60,698 bases of DNA from Phascolarctobacterium sp. (GCA_004558595.1 SFCN01000007.1:1-60698); one strand, 5' to 3'. Shown: positions 31,369 through 41,153, counted from the first letter of the stretch. The notes: generated by a model from the letters alone, not told the origin. Made by a program: numbers and translations.

Positions 31369-33837
31369 ATGATGAAGCAAAAATATATTGAGCTTTTGGC
31401 TCCAGCTGGCAGCTGGGAAGCGCTGGAGGCGGCGGTGAATGCCGGCGCCGATGCTGTGTACATGGGCGGCAAAGCATTTGGCGCCCGTGCCTATGCCAGC
31501 AATTTCGATAAAGAAGAAATGGCGAGAGCGGTGTATTTCGCTCATATGCACAGAGTACGCTTGTACATTACGGTAAATACTCTGGTGGATGATAGTGAGC
31601 TAGCGGAGCTGGCGGACTATCTGCTCTTTTTGAATAATGTGGGTGTGGACGGCATCATCGTGCAGGATTTGGGCGTTATTAGATTAGCACGCCAAATCGT
31701 GCCGGAGCTGCCCCTGCACGCCAGCACCCAAATGACTATTACCAATAGCAGTGGTGTGGACTTTGCCGTGGGCGCTGGCATGGAGCGCAGCGTTTTGGCT
31801 CGTGAGCTGTCCCTAAAGGAAATCGAAGCTGCCTGCAGCCGTGGAACGGAGATTGAAACCTTCATCCATGGCGCGCTGTGTGTTTGCTATAGCGGTCAAT
31901 GTCTCATGAGCAGTCTTATTGGCGGTCGCAGCGGTAATCGTGGCCGCTGCGCTCAGCCCTGTCGCTTGCCCTACAAGCTTTTAAACGCTAAGGGCGAGGA
32001 TATGTTGGCAGGCAAGGATGCAGGGCAATATCTGCTAAGCCCCAAGGATATGAACACTTTGAGTATACTGCCCCAGCTCATTGAAGCAGGCGTAGTGAGC
32101 TATAAAATCGAAGGTCGCATGAAGCGGCCTGAATATGTGGCTGTGGTAGTAGACGCTTACCGTCGCGCTATCGACAGCTATAAGGCAGGGAACTACAACG
32201 TTCCTGAAGAAGATTTGGCGAACATCGAACAAATATTTAACCGTGACTTTACCACGGCCTATTTGACCCATCGTCCGGGCAAGGAAATGATGAGCGATAG
32301 ACGGCCCAACAACCGGGGTGTGTTGGTAGGTCGTGTAACCAAGCTGGATAAGCAGCACAACAAGGCCACTGTAAAGCTGGACAAGGAGCTGCATTTAGGC
32401 GATGGTCTGGAGTTTTGGGTAAGCGTAGGTGGCCGCGTAGGCACCACTGTTACGGAAATGCTCAAGGGCGGTGCCAGTGTAGAGGTAGCTCGTCCCGGCG
32501 AGCAGGTTACTATTGATGTACCTAAAGGTGTGCGCTTTAATGACCGCGTCTTCCGCACTCTGGACAGTCGCTTAATGGCCTATGCAGGCCAATTTTTTGG
32601 ACCCGATGCGAAGAAGCGTATAGGGATAAAGGCTCTCGTAACGGCCAAGATAGGCGAGCCCATGACCATTGTCCTCACGGACGACGAGGGTAACGTAGGC
32701 TATGGCGAGACCAACTTCATCGTGGAAGCGGCCCGAAAGCGTGCACTGGATCGTGAAGCGGTGCTTAAGCAAATGGACCGTCTTGGTACGACGGAGTACG
32801 CGTTGCAGGATTTGGAATTCGTCCATGACGATAGTGTTATGGTGCCCATGAGCGAAATGAACGAAGCGCGGCGTATGGCCTGTGAGGCCCTGGACGCTGC
32901 GCGTTTAGAGGCCTTTGCACCGGCACGTGCTGCTGTGCACGCCTATAGCGCTAAGCTTGTGCCTCAGGTTCGCAAGCCGCGTCCTGCGCAAAGCAAGCTT
33001 ACCGTGCACTGCGATAGCCTGGGCAAGGTGAATGCTGCTTTGCAGGCTGGCGCGGAGCGCATCCTCTTCGGTGGCGACTGCTTCAACCATCAGCTGCCCA
33101 GCGGAGCGGATTATACTAAGGCAGCTGAGCTCTGCCGGAAGGCGGAGCGTGAGCTGGCCTTCGCAACGCCGCGTATTATTAAGGAAGCGCAGCTGGCCTA
33201 TTTTGACAAGCTTTTCGCTCTATGGCAGGATTTAGAGCCTGATTATGTGTATATCAATAATAATGGCCTGTGGCCCTTGGCTAAAAAATATGCCGGACTT
33301 AAGCTTGTCGCTGATATGTCCCTGAATATTTTCAACAGCCAGAGTCTGCAGTTCTGGCAGGAGCATGGCGCTGTAGGCGCAGTCATCAGTCCGGAGCTGA
33401 CCATGGCGCAGGTCGAGCATTTAACTAGTGTGAGCCCGTTGCCCCTGGAATGCATGATTCAAGGTCGCTTGGAAATGATGGTTTCCGAGTATTGCGTTGG
33501 CGGTAGCTTCTTAGGGGATTTGCATAAGGGAGCTTGTCGATTTAATTGTGGCGAAAAATTATTTCTGGGCGACCGCAAGGAAGCCCAATTCCCGGTGGCT
33601 ACGGACCAATTCTGCCTCATGCATATTTTAAATGCTCATGAACTGTCCCTAGTGGCCAACGTGGAGCAGTTGGCGGAGGCTGGGGTAGCTAGTCTGCGCA
33701 TTGATGGGCGTGAGTACGATGAGGCCAAGCTAGCAGAGCTCATCGAGCTTTATCGTCGTGTACTGGGCGGAGCTGTGGAAAATCCGGAGAATCTGCCTGG
33801 AACAACCCGTGGACATTATTTTAGAGGTGTGATGTAA
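31369..33837 (+). CDS. U32-family peptidase-like protein (double-length, DUF3656 type)
   Basis: An 822-residue protein. The N-terminal U32 domain shows ELLAPAGSWEALEAAVNAGA and the signature ETFIHGALCVCYSGQCLMSS followed by GNRGRCAQPCR; the cysteines CVCYSGQC and CAQPC are those proposed to hold an iron-sulfur cluster. The middle contains a collagenase-type linker domain, and the C-terminal third is a second, more divergent barrel (ILFGGDCFNHQLPSGADY). Bacterial U32 proteins of this type (RlhA, TrhP) act in 23S rRNA or tRNA C/U hydroxylation rather than as proteases. Two bases separate it from zapA and none from mutS2. Confidence 0.88.
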   Translation: MMKQKYIELLAPAGSWEALEAAVNAGADAVYMGGKAFGARAYASNFDKEEMARAVYFAHMHRVRLYITVNTLVDDSELAELADYLLFLNNVGVDGIIVQDLGVIRLARQIVPELPLHASTQMTITNSSGVDFAVGAGMERSVLARELSLKEIEAACSRGTEIETFIHGALCVCYSGQCLMSSLIGGRSGNRGRCAQPCRLPYKLLNAKGEDMLAGKDAGQYLLSPKDMNTLSILPQLIEAGVVSYKIEGRMKRPEYVAVVVDAYRRAIDSYKAGNYNVPEEDLANIEQIFNRDFTTAYLTHRPGKEMMSDRRPNNRGVLVGRVTKLDKQHNKATVKLDKELHLGDGLEFWVSVGGRVGTTVTEMLKGGASVEVARPGEQVTIDVPKGVRFNDRVFRTLDSRLMAYAGQFFGPDAKKRIGIKALVTAKIGEPMTIVLTDDEGNVGYGETNFIVEAARKRALDREAVLKQMDRLGTTEYALQDLEFVHDDSVMVPMSEMNEARRMACEALDAARLEAFAPARAAVHAYSAKLVPQVRKPRPAQSKLTVHCDSLGKVNAALQAGAERILFGGDCFNHQLPSGADYTKAAELCRKAERELAFATPRIIKEAQLAYFDKLFALWQDLEPDYVYINNNGLWPLAKKYAGLKLVADMSLNIFNSQSLQFWQEHGAVGAVISPELTMAQVEHLTSVSPLPLECMIQGRLEMMVSEYCVGGSFLGDLHKGACRFNCGEKLFLGDRKEAQFPVATDQFCLMHILNAHELSLVANVEQLAEAGVASLRIDGREYDEAKLAELIELYRRVLGGAVENPENLPGTTRGHYFRGVM

Positions 33838-36219
33838 ATGGCACGCTTTGCAATTAAAACATTGGAATTTGATAAGGTCAAAAGCCTTTTGGCCGCTAAG
33901 GCCGGAACCTTTTTGGGTAAGCAGGCCGTAGGCGCTTTGCAAATCGAAAGCGATTTTGGCAAGGTGAAGGCTTTGCAGGAGGAGACGGCGGAGGCCCTGC
34001 GCATTATGGATGAGGGCAAGCGTTTTCCCTTTGGCGGTGCCTTTAATATTACCGGCGACGTGAAGCGGGCGGAGCTAGGCAGCACCCTGCTGCCGGAAGA
34101 GCTGCTACACATTCAGACCACGGCGGAGGCTCTGCGCTCCATGAAGGAGTTCTTGGCTGATAATGCCGAAATGGCTCCTGCCTTGGCCAATTATGCCAGT
34201 CAAATGCAGCAATTTTCTCGCTTGGAGAAGCAAATTTCCAGCGCTATTGACGAGCATGCCGAGATAAAGGATAATGCCTCTCCCAAATTAAATGGCTTGA
34301 GAACCGCTATTCAGATTTCCAAAAATCGGGTCAAGGATAAGCTGGACAGTATTCTGCATGACCCTAATAATCAGAAATATTTTCAGGATAACATAGTTAC
34401 CATGCGTGGTGACCGCTATGTGATTCCTGTAAAGCAGGAATATAAGATGAATTTTCCGGGCATCGTCCACGACCAGAGTGGCACCGGAGCTACCCTTTTC
34501 ATCGAGCCTCTGGCTGTTGTTAATTTGAACAACGATATTAAGCGCTATGTGGCCGAGGAGAAGGAGGAAATGGAGCGCATTTTGCGTCAGCTGACCCAGA
34601 ACGTGGGTCAAGAGGCGACTGCGCTGCTAGCGACCCTAGACATTTTTACCAAAATAGATGTGATTTGCGCCAAAGCCCTGCTAGCTCAGGAGCAGCACGC
34701 GGTGCGTCCTATGCTAGTTTTAAACGGCAAGGTGGATATTCATCAGGGACGTCATCCCTTGCTCAATAAGGACACAGTGGTACCATTGGACGTACAGCTG
34801 GGCGAAAAATTCACTATGCTGCTGATCACGGGTCCTAACACTGGCGGTAAAACCGTGGCTTTAAAGGCCGTGGGCTTATTCGCTTTAATGGCTCAAACTG
34901 GCATGTTTATCCCAGCTCTAAGCGCAACGCTGCCCGTATTTAGAGCGGTTTATGCGGATATTGGCGATGAGCAGAGCATTGAGCAAAGTCTGTCCACCTT
35001 CTCTGCCCATATGACCAATTTGATCAGCATTTTGAATGAGGTCAAAGCAGGGGACTTAGTGCTAGTGGACGAAATCTGCGCCGGTACAGATCCCAACGAG
35101 GGCGCCGCTCTAGCCATGAGTATGCTGGAGCACTTACATGAAAACAAAGTGCTGACTATGGTCACTACGCACTACAGCGAGTTGAAGACCTTCGCTTACG
35201 GTCACGAGGGCATGGAAAATGCTAGCGTGGAATTTGACCCTGTTTCCTTAAGGCCTACCTATCGCTTGCTTATGGGCGTGCCTGGTAGTAGTAATGCCTT
35301 CAACATCAGCCGCAGGCTGGGGCTGGCGGAAGGCATTATTGAACAGGCGGGTAAGCTGCTGAACCAAGAGCATGTGCACATGGAAAATGTGCTGCAGGAG
35401 CTGGATAGCGAGCGCCGCCGTTATGAAAGCGGTAGCGCCGAGATTGAAGCCCTGCGGCGGGAAAGCGAGCAGCTGCGCAACGCGCTGGCCTATTCTAAGG
35501 CAGAGTTTGAAAGGCGCAAGAACGATATGCTGCGCAAGGCACGGGAGCAAGCCGACGAGATTTATCGTCGGAGCCGCCGTGAGTCCGAGGCGGTGCTCAA
35601 GGAGCTGCGTTCCATGAAGGCTGATTACGATGCCAAAAAGTTGGAGGAAGCGGCGGAGGCGGCTCGCAAGAAGCTGAACAAGACCTTGAGCGAGGAGGCG
35701 CCGCTGCCCGAGGGAGCTCCCTTGGACGCAAAGACGGCCAAGAAAGGTCTCAATGTTTTCGTGATTTCCCTAGGCAAGAACGGCATTATTACGGATGTGA
35801 AGGGCAACGAGGTTACGGTGCAGGTGGGCATTTTGAAGATGAATGTGCCTGCCAAGAAGTGCCTCTTAACTAAGGCGCAGCCTGCCGACACCAGTGGGGA
35901 GGCGAAGAAGCGTAAGGGCTTTACGAAAAACGCTGCGGCCAATTACGCTCACCAAATGTTTGTGGCTAAGTCCGGCAGCGCCAAGCAGGAAATCGACCTG
36001 CGTGGCATGACCTTGGATGAGGCCATTCCTGCGGTGGATAAGGCTATTGATGATGCTCTTATCGCGGGCATTGGTCAGCTTCGCTTGATTCACGGCAAGG
36101 GCACAGGCGCGTTGCGAGCTGGTCTGACGGCTTATTTAGAGAATAATCGCTTTGTGCGCAAGCTGGAGACGGCGGCCTTAGATGCCGGCGGCAGCGGCGC
36201 GACGGTGATAGATTTATAA
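33838..36219 (+). CDS. mutS2: MutS2 ATPase / endonuclease
   Basis: A 793-residue protein of standard length. The MutS-type ATPase has Walker A GPNTGGKTVALK (about residue 333), the Walker B region LVLVDEICAGTDPNEG and the following LTMVTTHYSELK. A coiled-coil region rich in Glu and Arg follows (about 520-620). The C-terminal Smr nuclease domain begins EIDLRGMTLDEA and contains HGKGTGALR. MutS2 suppresses recombination and, in Bacillus, rescues collided ribosomes. ATG directly follows the stop of the U32 gene. Confidence 0.96.
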   Translation: MARFAIKTLEFDKVKSLLAAKAGTFLGKQAVGALQIESDFGKVKALQEETAEALRIMDEGKRFPFGGAFNITGDVKRAELGSTLLPEELLHIQTTAEALRSMKEFLADNAEMAPALANYASQMQQFSRLEKQISSAIDEHAEIKDNASPKLNGLRTAIQISKNRVKDKLDSILHDPNNQKYFQDNIVTMRGDRYVIPVKQEYKMNFPGIVHDQSGTGATLFIEPLAVVNLNNDIKRYVAEEKEEMERILRQLTQNVGQEATALLATLDIFTKIDVICAKALLAQEQHAVRPMLVLNGKVDIHQGRHPLLNKDTVVPLDVQLGEKFTMLLITGPNTGGKTVALKAVGLFALMAQTGMFIPALSATLPVFRAVYADIGDEQSIEQSLSTFSAHMTNLISILNEVKAGDLVLVDEICAGTDPNEGAALAMSMLEHLHENKVLTMVTTHYSELKTFAYGHEGMENASVEFDPVSLRPTYRLLMGVPGSSNAFNISRRLGLAEGIIEQAGKLLNQEHVHMENVLQELDSERRRYESGSAEIEALRRESEQLRNALAYSKAEFERRKNDMLRKAREQADEIYRRSRRESEAVLKELRSMKADYDAKKLEEAAEAARKKLNKTLSEEAPLPEGAPLDAKTAKKGLNVFVISLGKNGIITDVKGNEVTVQVGILKMNVPAKKCLLTKAQPADTSGEAKKRKGFTKNAAANYAHQMFVAKSGSAKQEIDLRGMTLDEAIPAVDKAIDDALIAGIGQLRLIHGKGTGALRAGLTAYLENNRFVRKLETAALDAGGSGATVIDL

Positions 36220-36236
36220 TATTTGTAAGAAATAGG

Positions 36237-36404
36237 AACCCCTCCGCCTCGCAAGCTCGGCACCTCCCCTTTAAAGGGGAGGCTATCTGAAGAGAATGTA
36301 GAGTTAGTCTCCCATGAAAGGGGAGGCTATCAGAAGAGAAGTATTATGAATGGCTCCCCTTTAAAGGGGAGCTGTCAGCGAGTTTACGAGCTGACTGAGG
36401 GGTT
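36237..36404 (+). repeat. Modular hairpin array, copy with three hairpins
   Basis: Head AACCCCTCCGCCTCGCAAGC with GGCACCTCCCC; hairpins beginning at 36264, 36309 and 36354 (exact 45-base period) with spacers starting GGCTATC(T/A)GA; tail GGGGAGCTGTCAGCG, GAGCTGACTGAGGGGTT. The outer ends AACCCCTC / GAGGGGTT are a perfect 8-bp inverted repeat. The whole gap between mutS2 and the aminotransferase gene consists of this element. Confidence 0.88.
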
Positions 36405-36440
36405 AATGATTTATAAAATTAATGCAAGGAGGCATATATT

Positions 36441-37688
36441 ATGGTTATGAGTATTGCTGCTAAACATGCTAAGGGCAAGGCTGCCCAGGACAAAATTTTT
36501 GGTGCCAACGCTGCTGCGGTAGCAGCTGCTGCCAAGTATGGCAAGGACGCTGTTACTAACGCTACCATCGGCGCTATTTTGGATGAAGATGAAAAGCTGG
36601 TGTGCCTGCCCACCGTGGAAAAGGTTTATCGCGGTTTACAAACTAACGAGCTAATCGCTTACGCACCCATTAGCGGTTTGCCTGAATATTTGGATTGCGT
36701 GCTGACTGCTGCCTTTGGCCAGTCCCGTCCCGAGGGCTATATCGCCGCTGTAGCAACTGCTGGCGGCACCGGTGCTATTCACCATGCGATTTGGAACTAT
36801 CTGGACGAGGGCGAGACCGCTCTGTGCTCCGATTGGTATTGGGGCGCTTATAAGGTGCTCTGCGACGATATGGGCCGCAAATTCACTACCTATAAGATGC
36901 TTGACGAAAATAATAAATTCAATCTGCCTGCATTAAAGGAGAAGATTGACGAGCTTTTGGCTCAACAGGATAATCTGCTGTACCTTTTGAATACTCCTGC
37001 CCATAACCCCACTGGCTACAGCCTCAGCGAAGAGGATATGGACGGTGTGCTGGGCGTGCTGAAGGGGGCTGCGGCTAAGCCCGGTAAGAATATTGTCTTC
37101 TTCCTAGACGTAGCTTATATTGACTATGCAGGCGAAAAAGAAGAAGTTCGTAAAATCTTCAAGAAGCTGGGTGGTTTGCCGGCTAATATTCTTTGCATCG
37201 TGGGCTACAGCATGTCCAAGGGCTTTACCATGTATGGCCAACGTACCGGTGCTATGATCGGTGTTTCCTCCGATGCTGATGTAATCAAGGAATTTGCTGA
37301 CATTAACCAATACACTAGCCGCGCAACCTGGTCCAATATTAACCGTCCCGCTATGCGCACCTTAGCTACTATTTACAGCGACCCTGAGCTATTGGAAAAG
37401 GTTTGCCAAGAGCGCGATTACTACTATCAAATGATTAAAGCTCGTGCTGACCTCTTTACCAAAGAGGCTAAGGAATGCGGTCTGCCCATGCTGCCCTATG
37501 TGGCTGGCTTCTTCCTGAGCATTCCGGCTAAGAATCCTGATGCTATTTGCGATAAGCTCCATGAGGATAATATCTTCGCCGTACCGCTGGCTGCAGGCGT
37601 GCGTATTGCCGTTTGCGCAGTACCTCTGAAGAAAATCGCCGGTATGGCTGCTAAGGTGAACGCAGCTATGCAGGCTGTGGAGCAATAA
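36441..37688 (+). CDS. Class I/II pyridoxal-phosphate aminotransferase
   Basis: A 415-residue fold-type I aminotransferase. PLP-binding features are GGTGAIHHAIW near residue 110, NTPAHNPTGYSLS (the Asn of the PLP pocket), FFLDVAYIDY (Asp and Tyr) and GYSMSKGFTMYGQRTGAM containing the Schiff-base Lys and phosphate-binding Arg. GVRIAVC near the end holds the Arg that binds the substrate carboxylate. The sequence resembles aromatic/aspartate aminotransferases of the tyrB type, but the substrate is not decidable. ATG after AAGGAGG. One base separates it from the nucleoside kinase gene. Confidence 0.88.
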   Translation: MVMSIAAKHAKGKAAQDKIFGANAAAVAAAAKYGKDAVTNATIGAILDEDEKLVCLPTVEKVYRGLQTNELIAYAPISGLPEYLDCVLTAAFGQSRPEGYIAAVATAGGTGAIHHAIWNYLDEGETALCSDWYWGAYKVLCDDMGRKFTTYKMLDENNKFNLPALKEKIDELLAQQDNLLYLLNTPAHNPTGYSLSEEDMDGVLGVLKGAAAKPGKNIVFFLDVAYIDYAGEKEEVRKIFKKLGGLPANILCIVGYSMSKGFTMYGQRTGAMIGVSSDADVIKEFADINQYTSRATWSNINRPAMRTLATIYSDPELLEKVCQERDYYYQMIKARADLFTKEAKECGLPMLPYVAGFFLSIPAKNPDAICDKLHEDNIFAVPLAAGVRIAVCAVPLKKIAGMAAKVNAAMQAVEQ

Positions 37689-37689
37689 A

Positions 37690-39354
37690 ATGTTAGCCTG
37701 GAAGCTGCCTAATGGGCAGCTGCGACAGGTGGAGGAGGGGAGCACCCTACTGGATGTTGCTCGTTCTCTGCAAAGCAGCTTTGCGTCTCCGGTTGTAGAA
37801 GGTATCTTTAATAATGAGGCCATCGATTTGCAAAAGCCCCTGTATGAGGATGGCAGTATTGGCTTCATTGAAGTAAATACGGAGTCAGGTATGCGAGTTT
37901 ATACTCGCACCCTGCTCTTCATGCTTTTAGCATGTACGAAAAAGCTTTACCCGGATGTGAAGATAGAGGTACGTAATACCTTAGGAAGCGCCTTTTATTG
38001 CGTGGATCACTCTAGCCGCAAGCTGACACAGGAGGATATCAAGGCCATTGAAGCTGCTATGAAGCAGTTGGTGTCTGCGAGAACTCCTATTGAGCTTAAG
38101 CTAATGAGTAAGGCCGAGGCCATGAAGGTTGCTGGTAGCTTCTGCGTTGGTGATAGGGAAGCTTTGCTGAAGCAGGTGCCCGAGGATAAGGTGCTGTCCT
38201 TGTATTTCCTCTGCGGTGAACCAGGATATTTCTTCGGCCCCATGTGCCCTGATTGTGGTTATGTGCCTAATTTTGAGCTGCTGCCCTATGGTAATGGAGT
38301 AATAATCAATTATCCGGACGTGGGCGACTGGACTCATTTGCCTCCCTTTGAAGATAAGCCAAAATTAAATGCCGCTTATCAAGAAGCTGAGGATTGGTCC
38401 GCCATGATTCAATGTAATACCATCGGCAAGCTTAATAAGCTTATTGAAGGTGGGTACGCCGGTCGTATTATCCAGGTGGCCGAGGCTCTTCATGAAAAGA
38501 AGCTGGCCGGTATTGCAGATATGATCGCTGCACGCAGGGATGAGCTAAAGCTGGTCCTGATCGCCGGACCTTCTTCCTCCGGCAAGACATCTACGGCTCA
38601 GCGTTTGAGCATTCAAATGGCGGTCAATGGTCTGAGGCCCATGCCCATTTCCATGGATGATTATTACTGCAATCGTGTGGACACACCGCGAAAGCCCGAT
38701 GGCAGCTATGATTTTGAGTGTCTAGAGGCTATTGATTTGGAGCTTTTCAACGACCACTTGCAAAGATTGCTAGCTGGTGAAAGGGTGAAAATGCCCAAGT
38801 ATAATTTCCGTACCGGCTTTAGGGAATACCGTGGCAACGAGCTGCAAATGCAGGAGAATTCCGTGTTAGTTGTGGAGGGCATTCATGGCTTGAACGAAAA
38901 GCTGACTGCTGCCATTCCAGCTAATAAGAAAATGAAGCTTTACGTTAGTGCTCTGACACCTATGTCCTTTGATGAATACAATCGCATTCACACTACTGAT
39001 GTGCGGCTGTTGCGTCGCATGGTGCGGGATAGTCAATTCCGCTCCCGTGATGCGGAGTCCACTCTGATGCAATGGCCTGACGTTCGCGAGGGAGAGGAAA
39101 AATATATTTTCCCCTTCCAGACCAGTGCCGATGTGGTCTTCAACACGACACTGATTTACGAGCTGGCTGTACTTAAAAAGTACGCTGTGCCTCTGTTGCA
39201 GGCTGTACCAAGAGAAGCTGGCAAGGCTTATATGACGGCACAACGATTGCTCAATATGCTTTATTTTGTAAAAGAGATTGATGATGCGGTTATCCCAAAT
39301 AACTCCATTCTGCGAGAGTTCGTAGGCGGCAGCATCTTTAAGGACTCTTTATAA
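37690..39354 (+). CDS. TGS-domain nucleoside kinase (uridine kinase-like)
   Basis: A 554-residue protein with three parts: an N-terminal TGS ubiquitin-like domain (LPNGQLRQVEEGSTLLDVAR), a middle region resembling the threonyl/alanyl-tRNA synthetase second additional domain (about 60-220), and a C-terminal uridine kinase/phosphoribulokinase P-loop domain with AGPSSSGKTSTAQRL (about residue 290) and SMDDYYCNR. Proteins of this build are common in Firmicutes and thought to phosphorylate a nucleoside or a related substrate; the substrate is unknown. Cotranscribed with the aminotransferase. Confidence 0.88.
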   Translation: MLAWKLPNGQLRQVEEGSTLLDVARSLQSSFASPVVEGIFNNEAIDLQKPLYEDGSIGFIEVNTESGMRVYTRTLLFMLLACTKKLYPDVKIEVRNTLGSAFYCVDHSSRKLTQEDIKAIEAAMKQLVSARTPIELKLMSKAEAMKVAGSFCVGDREALLKQVPEDKVLSLYFLCGEPGYFFGPMCPDCGYVPNFELLPYGNGVIINYPDVGDWTHLPPFEDKPKLNAAYQEAEDWSAMIQCNTIGKLNKLIEGGYAGRIIQVAEALHEKKLAGIADMIAARRDELKLVLIAGPSSSGKTSTAQRLSIQMAVNGLRPMPISMDDYYCNRVDTPRKPDGSYDFECLEAIDLELFNDHLQRLLAGERVKMPKYNFRTGFREYRGNELQMQENSVLVVEGIHGLNEKLTAAIPANKKMKLYVSALTPMSFDEYNRIHTTDVRLLRRMVRDSQFRSRDAESTLMQWPDVREGEEKYIFPFQTSADVVFNTTLIYELAVLKKYAVPLLQAVPREAGKAYMTAQRLLNMLYFVKEIDDAVIPNNSILREFVGGSIFKDSL

Positions 39355-39382
39355 GCTTTGTCATTCAGAAGGGAGGCGGGCC

Positions 39383-39799
39383 ATGGCAGCAGAAAAGCAA
39401 CAAGCTGAGCTTAAGTTTGACAAGAGCCAGATTACAGAAAAGGAACTGCAAAAGTATGAGCAGCATTACAACGACTCCAGCTTTCTAGATAAGATAACAA
39501 AATATGGAAAGCTGATTGGCATCAATGCCCTGTATAAGGCAGTGCAGCTTTGGTTTGTGCTACAAAAGCCGGATGTGCCTGCTTCGACTAAGGCGGTCAT
39601 TATGGGTGCCTTAGGGTATTTGATTGCTCCCCTGGATTTTTTGCCTGACTTGATGCCCGTGCTGGGCTATACGGATGATTTTGTGGCCATTACCTTCGCC
39701 CTGATTAAGGTGCAGGGCTATATTGATGAAGAGGTTGAGCGTAAGTCCAAGAATCTTTTGGCGAAAATCTTTGGCGAGGAAGCAGTCAGCATGCTGTAA
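39383..39799 (+). CDS. YkvA-family (DUF1232) membrane protein
   Basis: A 138-residue protein. The DUF1232 core is about residues 60-110: VPASTKAVIMGALGYLIAPL followed by DFLPDLMPVLGYTDD, a hydrophobic hairpin with the conserved Pro-Asp-x-(I/L)-P and DD motif. The first 35 residues are hydrophilic. Function of the family is unknown; members are small membrane proteins. ATG after AAGGGAGG, and it ends at a strong terminator. Confidence 0.82.
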   Translation: MAAEKQQAELKFDKSQITEKELQKYEQHYNDSSFLDKITKYGKLIGINALYKAVQLWFVLQKPDVPASTKAVIMGALGYLIAPLDFLPDLMPVLGYTDDFVAITFALIKVQGYIDEEVERKSKNLLAKIFGEEAVSML

Positions 39800-39814
39800 A
39801 AGTAAATACTGGCA

Positions 39815-39853
39815 TAAAAAACGCTCCTGTGCACTGCGCACAGGAGCGTTTTT
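39815..39853. terminator. Bidirectional Rho-independent terminator
   Basis: AAAAACGCTCCTGTGC / GCACAGGAGCGTTTTT around a 5-base loop: a perfect stem with A and T tracts, ending convergent transcripts of the YkvA gene and hydF. Confidence 0.92.
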
Positions 39854-39863
39854 CGTATCATAT

Positions 39864-41090
39864 TTATTCTAACAGCTTCGCGATATCGGGCAGGGGAGCA
39901 ACTGTACGCTTTAAAATGCCGTGCATATAGGCGATGGCGATGCCGTAATTAGTCATGGGCACGCCTTGGGCCAAGGCTACCTTGTTACGATGGATCATTT
40001 CCTTTTCGTTAAGCATGCAGGCACCGCAGTGCACTACCAGCTTATAGGGACTTAAGTCAGTGGGGAATTCCGTGCCACTGGTAAAGCAAAACTCCGGCTC
40101 TGCCTTGGTATATTGACGAATCCAGTTAGGCATCTTGACGGTGCCAATATCTTGGCACTGACGGTGATGGGTACAGCCCTCGCTAATGAGAATCTTATCC
40201 CCATCCTTAATATCATCCAATGCTCGCACAGCCTTCACCGCATTATACAAGCTGCCTTTGTAGCGTGCCATAAGGATGGAGAAGGAGGTTAGAGGGATGG
40301 ATGGCGGTACAATTTGGCTAACTTTGGCAAAGGCCTGGCTATCGGTAATGACTAAGCGAGGAGGAGCAGCCAGCTTCAGCAGGGCTTGGGCCAGCTCTGT
40401 CTCCTGCACCACCATGGCGATGCCATTATTGTCTAAAACATTACGCAGCACCTGCTGTTGGGGCAGGATTAAGCGTCCCTTGGGAGCAGCACTATCAATG
40501 GGAGTTACAAGGATAACAACGTCCAGTGGCTCAAGTAAATCGCCCACCAGCTGACGCTCAGTTTCCTTAGGCTTGAGGGCAGCAATAGCCTCCTTTAGCT
40601 CGCGAATGTTGGTACCATTCTCTGCACTGACAAGGAAGCAATGCTTAGTCAGCTTCATAGCGTTCACGGTGAGCAATGCCTTTTGCATATCCTCTAAAAG
40701 CTCGATTTTATTCAAAACTAAAATAGCTGGCAGATTTTTCTCTTGGACCTTGGCCCAGAGAGCCTCATCCTCATGGGTCAATCCTACCTGGGCATCCACA
40801 ACGAGGAGCACAATATCGCATTTATTGAGCACTTGATAAGCCTTGTCAATGCGTAGCTGGCCCAGCTCGCCCTCGTCGTCAATGCCCGGAGTGTCAATCA
40901 TCATGACGGGGCCTAGGGGCAGCAGCTCCATAGCCTTGTAAACAGGGTCGGTAGTAGTACCCTTTTGCTCGCTTACAATGGCTAGATTTTGGCTGGTAAT
41001 AGCGTTAATGAGACTGGATTTGCCAGCGTTACGCTTGCCAAAAATACCGATGTGCACGCGTTCTGCTGCGGGAGTAGTGTTTAAGCTCAT
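39864..41090 (-). CDS. hydF: [FeFe]-hydrogenase maturation GTPase HydF
   Basis: A 408-residue protein. The N-terminal GTPase domain has G1 GKRNAGKSS (Lys24), DTPGIDDEGELG (switch II) and NKIE (G4). The C-terminal cluster-binding domain shows the HydF signature CTHHRQC and, about 50 residues later, VVHCGACM, the Cys and His ligands of its [4Fe-4S] cluster. HydF is the scaffold on which HydE and HydG build the diiron subcluster before transfer to [FeFe] hydrogenase. HydE, HydG and the hydrogenase itself are not in the window. RBS AAGGAGGG. Confidence 0.96.
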   Translation of the reverse strand: MSLNTTPAAERVHIGIFGKRNAGKSSLINAITSQNLAIVSEQKGTTTDPVYKAMELLPLGPVMMIDTPGIDDEGELGQLRIDKAYQVLNKCDIVLLVVDAQVGLTHEDEALWAKVQEKNLPAILVLNKIELLEDMQKALLTVNAMKLTKHCFLVSAENGTNIRELKEAIAALKPKETERQLVGDLLEPLDVVILVTPIDSAAPKGRLILPQQQVLRNVLDNNGIAMVVQETELAQALLKLAAPPRLVITDSQAFAKVSQIVPPSIPLTSFSILMARYKGSLYNAVKAVRALDDIKDGDKILISEGCTHHRQCQDIGTVKMPNWIRQYTKAEPEFCFTSGTEFPTDLSPYKLVVHCGACMLNEKEMIHRNKVALAQGVPMTNYGIAIAYMHGILKRTVAPLPDIAKLLE

Positions 41091-41122
41091 AGTATTTCCC
41101 TCCTTAAATCACAAAAAAGAGC

Positions 41123-41153
41123 AAAAAGCACTGGGGACAAGCCACAGTGCTTT
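41123..41153 (-). terminator. Rho-independent terminator between the phosphoribosyltransferase gene and hydF
   Basis: Minus strand AAAGCACTG / CAGTGCTTT with an 11-base loop, followed by TTGCTCTTTTTT. hydF starts about 33 bases further on, with no obvious promoter between, so some read-through is likely. Confidence 0.75.
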
